DNA from: Gemmatimonadaceae bacterium
GTDB lineage: Bacteria; Gemmatimonadota; Gemmatimonadetes; Gemmatimonadales; Gemmatimonadaceae
DNA length: 64,000 nt
Reading direction: 5' to 3'
Assembly (NCBI GenBank): GCA_035606695.1
Contig: DATNEW010000003.1
Span: 57,256-121,255, forward strand
Shown here: piece by piece, positions 24,562-34,045 of the stretch
How positions within the stretch are numbered: position 1 is the first letter of the stretch
Layout: each line of letters starts with the position of its first letter
Position numbers and translations under genes: made by a program
The notes under the pieces: model-generated
The model's input: only the letters and a program-made list of their open reading frames with translations
Told to the model about the DNA's origin: nothing
Databases searched by the model: none

Positions 24562-27276
24562 ATGTCGCTCTGGAATGGCCTCCGGTATCGCCTTCGCGCG
24601 CTGCTGCGCCCCGCGCGTCACACCCGCGAGCTGGCGGACGAGATGGATTTTCATCTCGAGCTCGAGGCACGCCAGCGCGCGCGCCTGAGCGGCGACGCGC
24701 GGGCAGCGGACGACGCGCACTTCGCGGCGCAGCGACGATTTGGGAATCGCACATACCTTCACGAGGAGTCGCGACGCATGACCGCCTTCGAGTGGCTCGA
24801 CACGGTGAACCGCGACGCGCGCTTTGCCGCGCGCAGCTTCCGCCGCACGCCCGGCTTCACGGCGGTCGTCATCATCACACTCGCCTTGGGGCTCGGTGTG
24901 AACACGGCGATCTTCAGCGCGCTCCACGCGCTGCTGCTGCGGCCGTTGCCGTTCGATCACTCCGAGCAATTGATGAACGTGAGTCTCACGCGGAGCGGCA
25001 ACACGACGCGCGGCGCCGGGAGCAGTGACGCCATCGTGTGGTCCGTTCCAAAATTCACGATGCTCCGCGACCAGCAGCGCGTGTTCTCGGAGCTCGGGAT
25101 ATTCGGCCCCGACGAGGTGACCATCGCGGGCGATACGCATGCTGCCGAGCGTGTGGAGGCGGAGGTGGTCGGCGGCCGGTACTTCGAGACGCTTCGCGTG
25201 CGTCCGATCATTGGCCGCTCGTTTCTGCCCGAGGAGCTCGATCGCGCCGGAGCGCCCGCCACGGCGATCGTGAGTGAAGGATTGTGGCAGCGCCGCTTCG
25301 ATGCGAGTCGCGCCGCGCTCGGCAGCACCATCGATGTCGACGGACATCCGCATACGATCGTCGGGGTCATGCCGTCGTCATTCTCCGGACTGACTGGCCG
25401 CTCGCAAATCTGGATCCCGATCGCCGCTGAATATCCGGGGGATCTCACGGAGGCGTGGAACCTGAGTTACGCGGGAGTCGCGCGTCTCGCCCCGGGCGTC
25501 GATGCGGCGCGGGCCGAATCCGCGGTGCGGACGATTGGCGCGCGCATCGACGCCGCGACACCGTATCCCATCGGCCACGAGCAGTGGGGCGCCGCGGCGC
25601 GGCCGCTCGACGCCACACGCGTCGATCCCGCGATACGACGGTCGCTGTTCGTGCTGGCCGGCGCGGTCATTATCGTTCTCATAATCACGTGCGCCAACGT
25701 CGCGGGCCTGCTGATCGTTCGCGCGTCGCGTCGAGAGCGCGAGGTCGCGGTGCGTCTCGCGATCGGCGCGAGCCGGCCCCGGCTCATCCGGCAGCTCGTG
25801 ACGGAGAGTGTGCTGCTATCGCTCGCCGGCGGACTGCTCGCCATCGGCCTGGCGGCCGCGGGCGTTCGCGTGCTCGAAGCGTTGAATCCCGCGAGTACAC
25901 TGCGTTTGCAGAACCTGACGGGACTCGGGGTCGTGAGTTTCTCGCGAATCACGCTGGACGCGACGACCCTCTCCTTCGCCGCCGCGTTGGCGGTGATCAC
26001 GGGATTGGTGTTCGGGCTCCTGCCCGCGCTCCGTGGGACGCGCCCGTCGCTGGTCGAAGGCCTGACGACCGCACGCCGGTCGAAGCGGCACGGAGGGCTC
26101 ACGGGCCGCGGACTATTGTCGGTGGTCGAGATCGCACTGGCCGTGGTGCTCCTCGCCGGATCGGGACTGATGCTGCGCAGCCTGCGGAACCTCCTGGGGG
26201 TCGCACCCGGATTCGACGCGTCGCAGGTGCTCACCCTGCGCGTCAACGTCTCGTCCGATTCGTCGGCGAAAGCGGCGACGAACGACTACTATCAGCGTTT
26301 GCTCACGAGCGTTTCATCATTGCCCGGCGTGACCGCGGCCGCGCTCGCCTCCTGCCCCCCGCTCAATGGCGGATGCAATCGCACGTGGCTCGAGTTGCCC
26401 GATCGCGCGCCGGTTCCCGCCGCCGATCGGCCGATCGTCTCCGTGCACTGGGTATCGCCGGCTTGGTTCGCGACGATGCGCGTGCCGATCGTCGGCGGAC
26501 GGACCTTCGGGATCGCGGATAGCCGGAACACGCGTCGAGCCGTCATCGTGAGCCAGACCGCGGCCGCCAAGTGGTGGCCCGGGCGGGATCCGATCGGCCG
26601 GCCGGTGCGATTGGGACAGGGCGGCTTCAACAACGACACCGGCGTCGTGGTCGGCGTCGCCGGCGACGTCAAATACGTGTCGCTCGACTCACCGCCCGCC
26701 GCCGACATGTATCTCGCGTACAGTCAGTCGCAACGACCGGCGACGGTCGTGTTCCTCCGCACCGCCGGCGACCCGAACGCACTGCGCGCCTCGGTCGAGC
26801 GCGCGGTGCGGGCGGTGAACGTGAATGTGCCCGCGTACGACGTGCGCACGATGGACGATCGCGCGGGCGACGCCACTGCACAGGCGCGATTCGGCGCCGT
26901 GCTGCTCGCCGTGTTCGCCGCGATCTCTCTGTTGCTTGCGACCATCGGGATCTACGGTGTGATTTCGACGAGTGTCGCAACGCGCATGCGAGAAATTGGA
27001 ATCCGGGTGGCTCTTGGCGCGACGAACGCGCATGTGCTTCGCCTGGCGCTCGGCGAGGGCGTGAGCTTCGCGGTGCTCGGCGCCGTACTCGGCATTGTGG
27101 GCGCTGTTGCGGCAACACGCGTGTTGAGCGCGTTGCTGTTCGGCGTCGTGCCGGCGGATCCGGTCACGTATGCCGGCACCGTCGCGATACTCGGAGCGGC
27201 GACGATCGCGGCGGCGATTGCTCCCGCGCGGAGAGCCGGCCGCGCCGACCCCATGCGGGTGCTGCGCGAAGAATAG
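24562..27276 (+). CDS. ADOP-type permease (permease 5)
   Basis: A 904-aa duplicated MacB/FtsX permease. The prefix domain (about 1-75) contains ELADEMDFHLELEARQRAR and AQRRFGN. TM1 is about 96-118; the first periplasmic core follows to about 350; FtsX half one covers about 360-490; TM5 is about 515-535; the second core runs to about 760; and FtsX half two has REIGIRVALGA. The tail is RADPMRVLREE. It follows its PadR gene on the same strand. Confidence 0.9.
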   Translation: MSLWNGLRYRLRALLRPARHTRELADEMDFHLELEARQRARLSGDARAADDAHFAAQRRFGNRTYLHEESRRMTAFEWLDTVNRDARFAARSFRRTPGFTAVVIITLALGLGVNTAIFSALHALLLRPLPFDHSEQLMNVSLTRSGNTTRGAGSSDAIVWSVPKFTMLRDQQRVFSELGIFGPDEVTIAGDTHAAERVEAEVVGGRYFETLRVRPIIGRSFLPEELDRAGAPATAIVSEGLWQRRFDASRAALGSTIDVDGHPHTIVGVMPSSFSGLTGRSQIWIPIAAEYPGDLTEAWNLSYAGVARLAPGVDAARAESAVRTIGARIDAATPYPIGHEQWGAAARPLDATRVDPAIRRSLFVLAGAVIIVLIITCANVAGLLIVRASRREREVAVRLAIGASRPRLIRQLVTESVLLSLAGGLLAIGLAAAGVRVLEALNPASTLRLQNLTGLGVVSFSRITLDATTLSFAAALAVITGLVFGLLPALRGTRPSLVEGLTTARRSKRHGGLTGRGLLSVVEIALAVVLLAGSGLMLRSLRNLLGVAPGFDASQVLTLRVNVSSDSSAKAATNDYYQRLLTSVSSLPGVTAAALASCPPLNGGCNRTWLELPDRAPVPAADRPIVSVHWVSPAWFATMRVPIVGGRTFGIADSRNTRRAVIVSQTAAAKWWPGRDPIGRPVRLGQGGFNNDTGVVVGVAGDVKYVSLDSPPAADMYLAYSQSQRPATVVFLRTAGDPNALRASVERAVRAVNVNVPAYDVRTMDDRAGDATAQARFGAVLLAVFAAISLLLATIGIYGVISTSVATRMREIGIRVALGATNAHVLRLALGEGVSFAVLGAVLGIVGAVAATRVLSALLFGVVPADPVTYAGTVAILGAATIAAAIAPARRAGRADPMRVLREE

Positions 27277-27324
27277 AAGCTCGGGTACGCAACTCTCAAA
27301 CCCGGATTCGTGTCCAACCGGGGT

Positions 27325-28404
27325 ATGTCACTTCTCATCGGTCGTTTTCCGTCTGCGCGCCGCGCCGCGTGCATTTTCCTGCCGGCCGCGGCGCTTGGCT
27401 CGGCAAGCGCGTGCCGCGCGCCCATACGATCCCGCTCTCCGCAACCGCTGACAACGACCGTACAACTGGTCGCTGACGAATCGGAAGCGAGTGTTGCGAT
27501 CATCGAGCATCATGCGCACGCCGAACCGGTCGAACCGAGCGAGTGGCGCGCCCTGTTCAACAGCGCGGGCTACCGCGCTCTCGTCGCGCGCGACTCGACC
27601 TTCGGCTCGCCGCGCGACGATTCCGCCTTCGCTCGCTTTCTCATGCGCGATTCACTCGCGGCGCGTGTCCGTGATCTGTCGGAGCAGGTACGTGCCATGG
27701 CGCACCTGGACGTCACGCGAGCCGCGCAACAGGCGCTGAGTTATGCGCCGCCGAACGCGCGGATCGTCGCGACCATTTTCCCCGTGGTGAAGCCGCAATC
27801 AAACAGCTTCGTGTTTGGACCGGACACCGCGCCGCAACTCTTTCTGTTCGTCAACGTCGACGAGACATCGGCTCACTTCTTCAACCGGCTCACGCACGAG
27901 CTGCATCACGTCGCTCTCAACACGGCGTGCGCGGCAGATCCCGCGCCCACGCTGGCCGAGCCCGTCCACGCGTTGGTGCGCAACCTTGGCGGTTTCGGTG
28001 AGGGACTCGCGATGCTGGCCGCCGCGGGATCTCCGAATGTCGATGCGAACGCGGAAAGCGACGCCGCCACGCGAGCGCGGTGGGACGCCGGCGTGCGCGC
28101 CTATCCACGGCAGTTCGCGCAGATCGAGAAGATGGTTCGCGACGTTGTCGAGGGACGGATCGCGACGCGTGATTCGGTGCGAGCCCTGGCGCAGACGTTC
28201 TACGGTGCGCAAGGACCGTGGTACGTTGTTGGATGGAAAATGGCGGCGACGATCGAGCAAGTGTTCGGGCGTCAGACCCTGATCGCCGCAATGTGCGACC
28301 CGCGGCGGCTCATGGCCGCGTACAATCGTGCGGCTGCGCTGGCCAGTACTTCGCTGCCCCGGTGGGATCCGCAATTGCTTGCCGCATTGCGGACCCCCGA
28401 ATGA
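27325..28404 (+). CDS. Putative exported zinc-dependent peptidase (DUF5700-like)
   Basis: About 359 aa. The N-terminal 30 residues are a signal sequence ending near a cysteine (SASAC), so it may be a lipoprotein, though the lipobox is poor. The central motif THELHH (about residue 192) and later GFGEGLAMLAAAG match the putative peptidase family DUF5700. I chose the ATG at 27325; a GTG at 27310 in frame would add five residues. It follows permease 5 by 48 bases on the same strand and may be in its operon. The substrate is unknown. Confidence 0.65.
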   Translation: MSLLIGRFPSARRAACIFLPAAALGSASACRAPIRSRSPQPLTTTVQLVADESEASVAIIEHHAHAEPVEPSEWRALFNSAGYRALVARDSTFGSPRDDSAFARFLMRDSLAARVRDLSEQVRAMAHLDVTRAAQQALSYAPPNARIVATIFPVVKPQSNSFVFGPDTAPQLFLFVNVDETSAHFFNRLTHELHHVALNTACAADPAPTLAEPVHALVRNLGGFGEGLAMLAAAGSPNVDANAESDAATRARWDAGVRAYPRQFAQIEKMVRDVVEGRIATRDSVRALAQTFYGAQGPWYVVGWKMAATIEQVFGRQTLIAAMCDPRRLMAAYNRAAALASTSLPRWDPQLLAALRTPE

Positions 28405-28470
28405 TCGCCGACTGACCGATGCCATCGCGGCGCGGGACCGGCGGCTAACATCGCACCCCGGCAACCGGTC

Positions 28471-29091
28471 ATGCTCAGTACAGGCATGCCGCCAAGCTCT
28501 GATCCGGTTTCGAACGCTCCCCACGACATGGAGAGCGACGCGATGCTCGTCGCGCGCGCCCGCGACGGCGACGTCGCGGCGTTCGATCGTCTCGCGCGGA
28601 AGCATTATCGGACGGCGTTCTCGGTCGCGCTCGCCGTCATGCGCCACGACGCCGACGCGGAGGACGTCTGTCACGACGCGTTCGTGCTCGCGGCCGAGCG
28701 ACTGGCGCAGTGTCGAGATCCCGAACGGTTTGCGCGTTGGCTGTGCATGATCGTGCGGAATCGGGCGCGCAACGCGCGGGCCAGAGCGATCGTGCGACAC
28801 GCATTCTCGCTGGACCATGGCACGGCGGCGAGCGCAGACGATCCGCATCGAGATCTCGAGTTGTCGGAGCTGCGGAAGCGCTTGCTGGGGGCGCTCGCGA
28901 CGTTGCCACGCGTACAGCGCGAGGTCGTGCTGCTGCACGATCTCCAGGGGTTGCGACACGACGAGATCGCGTCGATCGTGGGTACGTCGGCCGGCATGTC
29001 GAGGCAGCATCTCTTCAAGGCACGAAAGCGGTTGCGGGCGCAGCTCGGTGGCGACGATCGAGGAGATAGCATGAAACGGGAGAGCACATGA
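28471..29091 (+). CDS. ECF-type RNA polymerase sigma factor
   Basis: A 206-aa sigma-70 family protein. Region 2 covers about residues 25-95 (DAEDVCHDAFVLAAERL, then RFARWLCMIVRNRARN). Region 4 covers about 130-185 (LPRVQREVVLLHDLQGLRHDEIA with its helix-turn-helix SAGMSRQHLFKARKRLR). It would direct polymerase to a small regulon, usually including its own operon. The start ATG is uncertain by a few codons. Its stop overlaps the next gene (ATGA), which is the candidate anti-sigma factor. Confidence 0.9.
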   Translation: MLSTGMPPSSDPVSNAPHDMESDAMLVARARDGDVAAFDRLARKHYRTAFSVALAVMRHDADAEDVCHDAFVLAAERLAQCRDPERFARWLCMIVRNRARNARARAIVRHAFSLDHGTAASADDPHRDLELSELRKRLLGALATLPRVQREVVLLHDLQGLRHDEIASIVGTSAGMSRQHLFKARKRLRAQLGGDDRGDSMKREST

Positions 29092-29438
29092 CTGAGGAAC
29101 CGATCGATTTCACGCCGCTCGATCCCACGCGCGATCGCGATCGATTCGAGGCGACGCTCGGCGCGATCCACCGCGAGGTGCTGGCCGCGCGACATCGTTC
29201 AGAGACGAGCTTCGGCGCGCACATCGCGGCGCTTGCCGCTCCGGCCTTGATTGCGGTCGCGTTGGTGTTGGCGGTCGCCGTCCCGTCGATCGTGCGGTCG
29301 CGCTCGTCCGCGGCGGCGGCGCGCGTTGCGGCGACTCCCAACGCGCTCGGCATTCCGCCACGGCTCGCGGCGCTCATGCGCAGGCCCGACGCCGTGTCCA
29401 TCGCCGCGCTCGACGAGGCCCTTCGCGGCAGTCCATGA
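29088..29438 (+). CDS. Small single-span membrane protein, candidate anti-sigma factor
   Basis: A 116-aa protein with about 45 charged cytoplasmic residues, one membrane span (about 46-68, AALAAPALIAVALVLAVAVP) and about 48 periplasmic residues. It has no zinc-binding anti-sigma motif. The size, topology and ATGA overlap with the ECF sigma gene resemble CnrY-type anti-sigma factors, whose short cytosolic helix clamps the sigma. The sequence alone does not prove this. It is followed after 22 bases by the Spy/CnrX-like gene. Confidence 0.65.
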   Translation: MTEEPIDFTPLDPTRDRDRFEATLGAIHREVLAARHRSETSFGAHIAALAAPALIAVALVLAVAVPSIVRSRSSAAAARVAATPNALGIPPRLAALMRRPDAVSIAALDEALRGSP

Positions 29439-29460
29439 GCATTCTCTAAACCTTCGCGCC

Positions 29461-29904
29461 ATGTCTTCGAATCTTCGAGCCATCGTCATCCTCGTTCTCG
29501 TCTTCATCGCCGGCGGCGCCGCCGGCGTGGCGCTGGAGCGGGCGCGCACGACGCCGCGGCGTGAATCGCGCGTCAAGGAAGGGGTCGTCGAAGACGAACG
29601 GATTCCGACGCCGCTCACGGCGCTCGGATTGTCGGACGACGAGACTCGCGAGCTCCACGCCATCGCGCGCCGCTGGCGGCCGAAAGCATCGCAGCTGGTG
29701 CGCGGGCTCGCGGCGAGCGTGGGCAGTCTCGAGAACGACATGTTCGCCGAGATGCTGTGTGTGCTCTCGCCCGATCAACGCGAGCGATACTTGTCGCAGC
29801 TCCAGCAGAATACGGCCGACACCACCCTGATCAATCGCCGGTTCCAGCTCGTTCGCGCGAACCAATGCCCGGACAGCGTGGGCGGAAACGCGACGCCGCG
29901 ATAA
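29461..29904 (+). CDS. Membrane-anchored periplasmic Spy/CnrX-like helical protein
   Basis: A 147-aa protein with an N-terminal anchor (residues 6-24, AIVILVLVFIAGGAAGVAL) and an all-helical periplasmic domain. That domain has two L-[ST]-x-[DE] type motifs spaced as in the Spy/CpxP/CnrX fold: LGLSDDETRELH and VLSPDQRERYL. In the CnrYXH system the CnrX protein senses metal and releases the anti-sigma. Most of the CnrX metal ligands cannot be matched here: the domain shows one histidine in the first helix and two cysteines (EMLC, NQC). The stimulus is therefore unknown. Confidence 0.65.
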   Translation: MSSNLRAIVILVLVFIAGGAAGVALERARTTPRRESRVKEGVVEDERIPTPLTALGLSDDETRELHAIARRWRPKASQLVRGLAASVGSLENDMFAEMLCVLSPDQRERYLSQLQQNTADTTLINRRFQLVRANQCPDSVGGNATPR

Positions 29905-29951
29905 CGGAAGCGGCTGGTCGACTGTCTTGGTGGTGAACTCACCAGGACGCC

Positions 29952-32900
29952 ATGAGGAAAGTATTACAGGCCGTGCTGCTCCTGTCGGCCGCGCAGTTCG
30001 CGCCGCTCGGCGCGCAGCAACCCCCGGCCCCACGGCACGACATCGTTCAAGGCCGGGTCGTCAACGACAGCGGCGTACCGGTCCGCGGCGCGGACGCCAT
30101 CGTTACCCAAATCTCCGATGCGGCCAGCCAGTCCGCGCAGACGGACGCGCGCGGCGCTTACCGCACCGACTGGCCGCGCGGCACCGGCGACTACCTCGTC
30201 GTCGTCACGGCGAACGGCTACCAACGCTTCGCGGCGCACGCGGCGCGCGGCGCTGATTCCGTCATCGTCGCCGACGCACGCCTCGCTCGCGCCGTGCAGC
30301 AACTTCCGACGGTGGTGAGCCGGGCGACGCGGCCGGTTCCGGATCGCGACCCGGCCAGCTTCGACGCCGGCGGCTCCTCGAGCTCGACAAATGCGCAGAA
30401 CGCCGACCGCCGGCTGGCACCCGATCAGGCGGGAGACCTTGCCGCGATTGCCGGTTTGATGCCGGGCATCTTGTCGACCGCCGGCGGGATCTCGGTCGCC
30501 GGGCTCGCACCATCGCAGAATTCGATCACGCTCGGCGGGCTCGCGTTCGCCGGATCGAGCATTCCGCGCGACGCGATCACGCGCGTGCGCGTTCAGGCCT
30601 CGTCGTACGATCCGTCGATCGGATGGTTCAGCGGCGCGCTCACGGCCGCGGATCTCGCGATCGGCGATCAATTCACCAACCGCAGCGGTCACTTTACCGC
30701 GGATGCGCCGGCGCTTCAATACAACGATCCGATCTCGGCTCGACTTGGCCAGCGATTCACAAACTTTAATGCCAGTCTCGGCGGCAACGGCCAGCTCGTC
30801 GACGACCGCTGGGCCTACAACTACGGTGTGCAGGGGGGCCAAAAAGCATCGGCGCTGTCCGCGGCGCTCACCGATGCGGGCAGCGCGCTTCTCGAGAGCG
30901 CCGGCGTCGCCCCCGATTCCGCGGCGCGCCTCCTGTCGGTGCTCGCCCGCGCACACGTGCCGGTCTCACTCAGCCGGATTCCGAGCGGCGTCGTGGACAA
31001 CGACGTCTCGTTCATCGGGCGCGTCGATCACGCGCCCTACGACTGGATCACGCTGCAGTACAATCCGGTGTCGTACGGACTGCAGGGCTACGCGCGATGG
31101 CATCGCATCGACGGACAGGGACTGAGCCCCATTGCCACACCGGCGCATTCGGGATCGACGACACAGCAGATCGGCTCACTTACCGGATTCTACAGCGCGC
31201 TCTTCTCCAACGCGTATCTGGCCGACGTGCGCTCCGGTGTGACGATCATCCACAGCGCGGCCGATCCGTATCTCACGCTTCCCGATGGCCGAGTGATTGT
31301 CGCCTCGGCGCTTCCGGATTCGACCGGCGGGTTGTCGACGCTCGCCTTCGGCGGCAACTCGGGAATGACGACGACGCAACGCACGGTCCGCTGGGAGTCG
31401 CTGGCCGATCTACAGTTGTATCCGCCGGGGCAGACCGCGCATCGCGTCAAGGTGTCAGCCGATCTCAGACTCGACAGGTACGCGCAGAACCTCATCGGCA
31501 ACCGCTTCGGCACGTTCACCTTCAATTCGCTGGCCGACGTCGCCGCGAACCAACCGTCGTCGTTCACGCGAACGCTCACCGCCCCGCAGACGAGCGGTGG
31601 CGAATGGAACGCGTTCGCTGCCATTGGAGATCTCTGGCGAGTAAACCCTCAATGGCAGCTGATGTACGGTGTGCGCGCCGACGCGAATGCGTTCACCGCT
31701 CGGCCGGAGGCCAATGCGGCCCTCGCCGCCGCGCTGCACGTACGCAACGACATTGCCCCAAACGGGGCGGCGCTCAGCCCGCGTCTGGGCTTCACGTGGC
31801 AGGACGGCAACGGCAAAATCCTCCGTGGCGGAGTCGGGCAATTCCGTGGTCTGCCCGACGCTTCGTTGCTCAGCCTTCCAACGGCGACGACCGGGCTCGC
31901 GGGCGGCGTCCTGAAGATCTCGTGCATCGGACCCGCGGTGCCGCTCGTCGATTGGAGCGCGTTCGCCGCGAGTAGTACCGCGATTCCGTCCCAGTGTTCC
32001 AGCTCGAGCGGCGTCTTCACCGATGCATCGCCGAACGTGCAATACGTCGATCCCTCCTTTCAACCGCCGCGCAGTTGGCGATCCAACCTCGGGTATCAGT
32101 CGAGCGTTCTCAGAAACGTCTTCACGCTCGAGTGGGTGGGATCGCTCAATCTGAATCAGCCGGGCACGTTCGATCGCAATTTCAGCGATGCCACCGCGTT
32201 CACGCTGCCCGTCGAGCAGCGGCCGGTTTTCGTCGCACCCTCGTCGATCGTACCGGGAAGCGGTCAGACGTCGCCGACGAACGCCCGAAGCTCCGCCCAG
32301 TTCGGCCGAGTGGTCGACGTCGTGTCCGACCTGCGCTCGGCCAGCCAGCAGGGAATCCTGACCGTGCGCCCGCATCTGCCGGGCAGCTGGCTTCCTTATT
32401 TCGGCGACGTCGTGTTTGGCTACATGCTCTCCGACATCCGCGCACAACAGCGCGGCTTCGACGGGGCGAGCGGCACCGACCCGGCGGTCCGTGAGTGGGG
32501 ACGCGGTGATCTCGATGCCCGACACCAATTCACGGTGCAGCTCGTCTACCGTCCACTCGGCAATCAGAAAATTATAACATACGTGGTTGGACGGGCGCAG
32601 TCCGGCCTTCCCTTCACTCCCTTGGTCGGCGGCGACGTCAACGGCGACGGACTCGCCAACGATCGCGCGTTCATCTTCCGTCCCGCCGGCGCGGACACCA
32701 CGGGCCGCGGCATTGCATCGTTGTTGGCCGCGTCGCCGGCGCGTGTGCGCGACTGCTTGACCGCGCAACTCGGACACATTGCCGCCCGCAACAGTTGCGA
32801 AGGTGGCTGGACGGAAACCTTGAATCTCGGCGTGCGCTTGAGTGGCCAGACATTGCTGCACACTCCGCGCATGGATGTGACGCTGAATCTCGCCAATCCG

Positions 32901-33581
32901 CTCGGCGGCGTCGATCAACTCTTGCATGGGTCGAATCACCTCCGTGGTTGGGGCGCGCCGTCGACTCCGGACCCGACGTTGCTCACCGTGCGCGGGTTCG
33001 ATCCGCGGACGAATCGCTTCATCTATTCGGTGAACCCGCGCTTCGGCTCGACGTCGCCGGCGCTTGGCGCGCTACGCGCACCCTTTCGCGTCACACTCGA
33101 CGTTCAGTTCGATCTCGCACCGCCGATGGCCAAGCAGCAGCTCGACCGCTGGCTGCGGCCCGGACGAGCCGGCCATGAAGGGACCAGGATCTCGGCGGCA
33201 GATTTGCTGCGCCGCTATCAGCGCACGGTTCCCGATCCGTACGCAGAGCTCCTTTCGCAATCGGATTCGCTGCTCCTGTCGCCGGAAACGGTGACGCGTC
33301 TTCAGGCGGCGCAGACGGCGTATCGATCCCGGGTCGACGGCCTGTGGAGGACGCTCACCACCTATCTCGCGTCGCTCCCCGACGCGTACGACGCCGACGT
33401 CGTCGCGCGTCATACCGACGATGTCATCGACGATGTCTGGGAGGCGACGCGGCTGGCCGTGCGGCGCGACTTCGACGCCATTCTCGCGCCGGCGCAACTT
33501 TCACTCCTCACCGGCTGGTCCGGTGTGCTCTACCGGTCGCGCGACCGGGTGCATTTCCGTTTGTCGCCGCGCGGCGGCTGA
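29952..33581 (+). CDS. TonB-dependent outer-membrane receptor with C-terminal helical extension
   Basis: A 1209-aa protein. The signal peptide (1-21) ends AQQ. A carboxypeptidase-regulatory-like beta-sandwich covers about 30-105, the plug about 150-235, and a large beta-barrel about 240-1056; the last barrel-like strand is FRVTLDVQFDLA. Normally such proteins stop there. This one continues for about 153 residues of predicted helix with LSPETVTRLQ and ILAPAQLSLL, which look like the paired motifs of Spy/CpxP proteins. The gene follows the Spy/CnrX-like gene and likely belongs to the sigma-factor operon. Imported ligand unknown. Confidence 0.85.
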   Translation: MRKVLQAVLLLSAAQFAPLGAQQPPAPRHDIVQGRVVNDSGVPVRGADAIVTQISDAASQSAQTDARGAYRTDWPRGTGDYLVVVTANGYQRFAAHAARGADSVIVADARLARAVQQLPTVVSRATRPVPDRDPASFDAGGSSSSTNAQNADRRLAPDQAGDLAAIAGLMPGILSTAGGISVAGLAPSQNSITLGGLAFAGSSIPRDAITRVRVQASSYDPSIGWFSGALTAADLAIGDQFTNRSGHFTADAPALQYNDPISARLGQRFTNFNASLGGNGQLVDDRWAYNYGVQGGQKASALSAALTDAGSALLESAGVAPDSAARLLSVLARAHVPVSLSRIPSGVVDNDVSFIGRVDHAPYDWITLQYNPVSYGLQGYARWHRIDGQGLSPIATPAHSGSTTQQIGSLTGFYSALFSNAYLADVRSGVTIIHSAADPYLTLPDGRVIVASALPDSTGGLSTLAFGGNSGMTTTQRTVRWESLADLQLYPPGQTAHRVKVSADLRLDRYAQNLIGNRFGTFTFNSLADVAANQPSSFTRTLTAPQTSGGEWNAFAAIGDLWRVNPQWQLMYGVRADANAFTARPEANAALAAALHVRNDIAPNGAALSPRLGFTWQDGNGKILRGGVGQFRGLPDASLLSLPTATTGLAGGVLKISCIGPAVPLVDWSAFAASSTAIPSQCSSSSGVFTDASPNVQYVDPSFQPPRSWRSNLGYQSSVLRNVFTLEWVGSLNLNQPGTFDRNFSDATAFTLPVEQRPVFVAPSSIVPGSGQTSPTNARSSAQFGRVVDVVSDLRSASQQGILTVRPHLPGSWLPYFGDVVFGYMLSDIRAQQRGFDGASGTDPAVREWGRGDLDARHQFTVQLVYRPLGNQKIITYVVGRAQSGLPFTPLVGGDVNGDGLANDRAFIFRPAGADTTGRGIASLLAASPARVRDCLTAQLGHIAARNSCEGGWTETLNLGVRLSGQTLLHTPRMDVTLNLANPLGGVDQLLHGSNHLRGWGAPSTPDPTLLTVRGFDPRTNRFIYSVNPRFGSTSPALGALRAPFRVTLDVQFDLAPPMAKQQLDRWLRPGRAGHEGTRISAADLLRRYQRTVPDPYAELLSQSDSLLLSPETVTRLQAAQTAYRSRVDGLWRTLTTYLASLPDAYDADVVARHTDDVIDDVWEATRLAVRRDFDAILAPAQLSLLTGWSGVLYRSRDRVHFRLSPRGG

Positions 33582-33610
33582 CTCCCCATTAACGCATCGG
33601 TTGACAACAC

Positions 33611-34027
33611 ATGTATAACACTTCTGATATACGCCGCACTGTCGCGGCCCTGGCCGGACTAGCGCTGTGTCTTGTCTTTCCCACAGTCGCGCGCTCACAG
33701 ACCATCAGCCGAGCGACGATCAACGGCGAGTGGACGGGTACACTGGTGCTGGATAACAGCCAGCCGTCGGTCTCCATGGTCTTCCAGCTGACGGACAGCA
33801 CACTCGCCGGCAAGGTCTACAACGATGGGGCGCTGATGGGTCCCATGGAGCAGATGAGCATCACGGGCAACGTGATTCACTTCAAGGTCGGCCGCTTCGA
33901 CTTCACCGGCACCGTAGCCGGCACGCGCATGGCGGTGAGCCTCATCGTGTACAACGGCACGACGCGCAAGTTCACCGCGATCAAGTCACCGGGGGCGCCA
34001 AGGGACACCGGACTGAAACAGTCATGA
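33611..34027 (+). CDS. Small exported protein of unknown function
   Basis: A 138-aa protein with a clear secretory signal (ALAGLALCLVFPTVARSQ, ending near residue 31). The mature part is short beta strands containing INGEWTGTLVLDN and TLAGKVYNDG, like small beta-barrel or lipocalin-like domains that accompany peptidases in soil bacteria. It comes 29 bases after the TonB receptor on the same strand and could be the last gene of that operon. Confidence 0.65.
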   Translation: MYNTSDIRRTVAALAGLALCLVFPTVARSQTISRATINGEWTGTLVLDNSQPSVSMVFQLTDSTLAGKVYNDGALMGPMEQMSITGNVIHFKVGRFDFTGTVAGTRMAVSLIVYNGTTRKFTAIKSPGAPRDTGLKQS

Positions 34028-34045
34028 TGTTAGCGAGCGCGCGCA

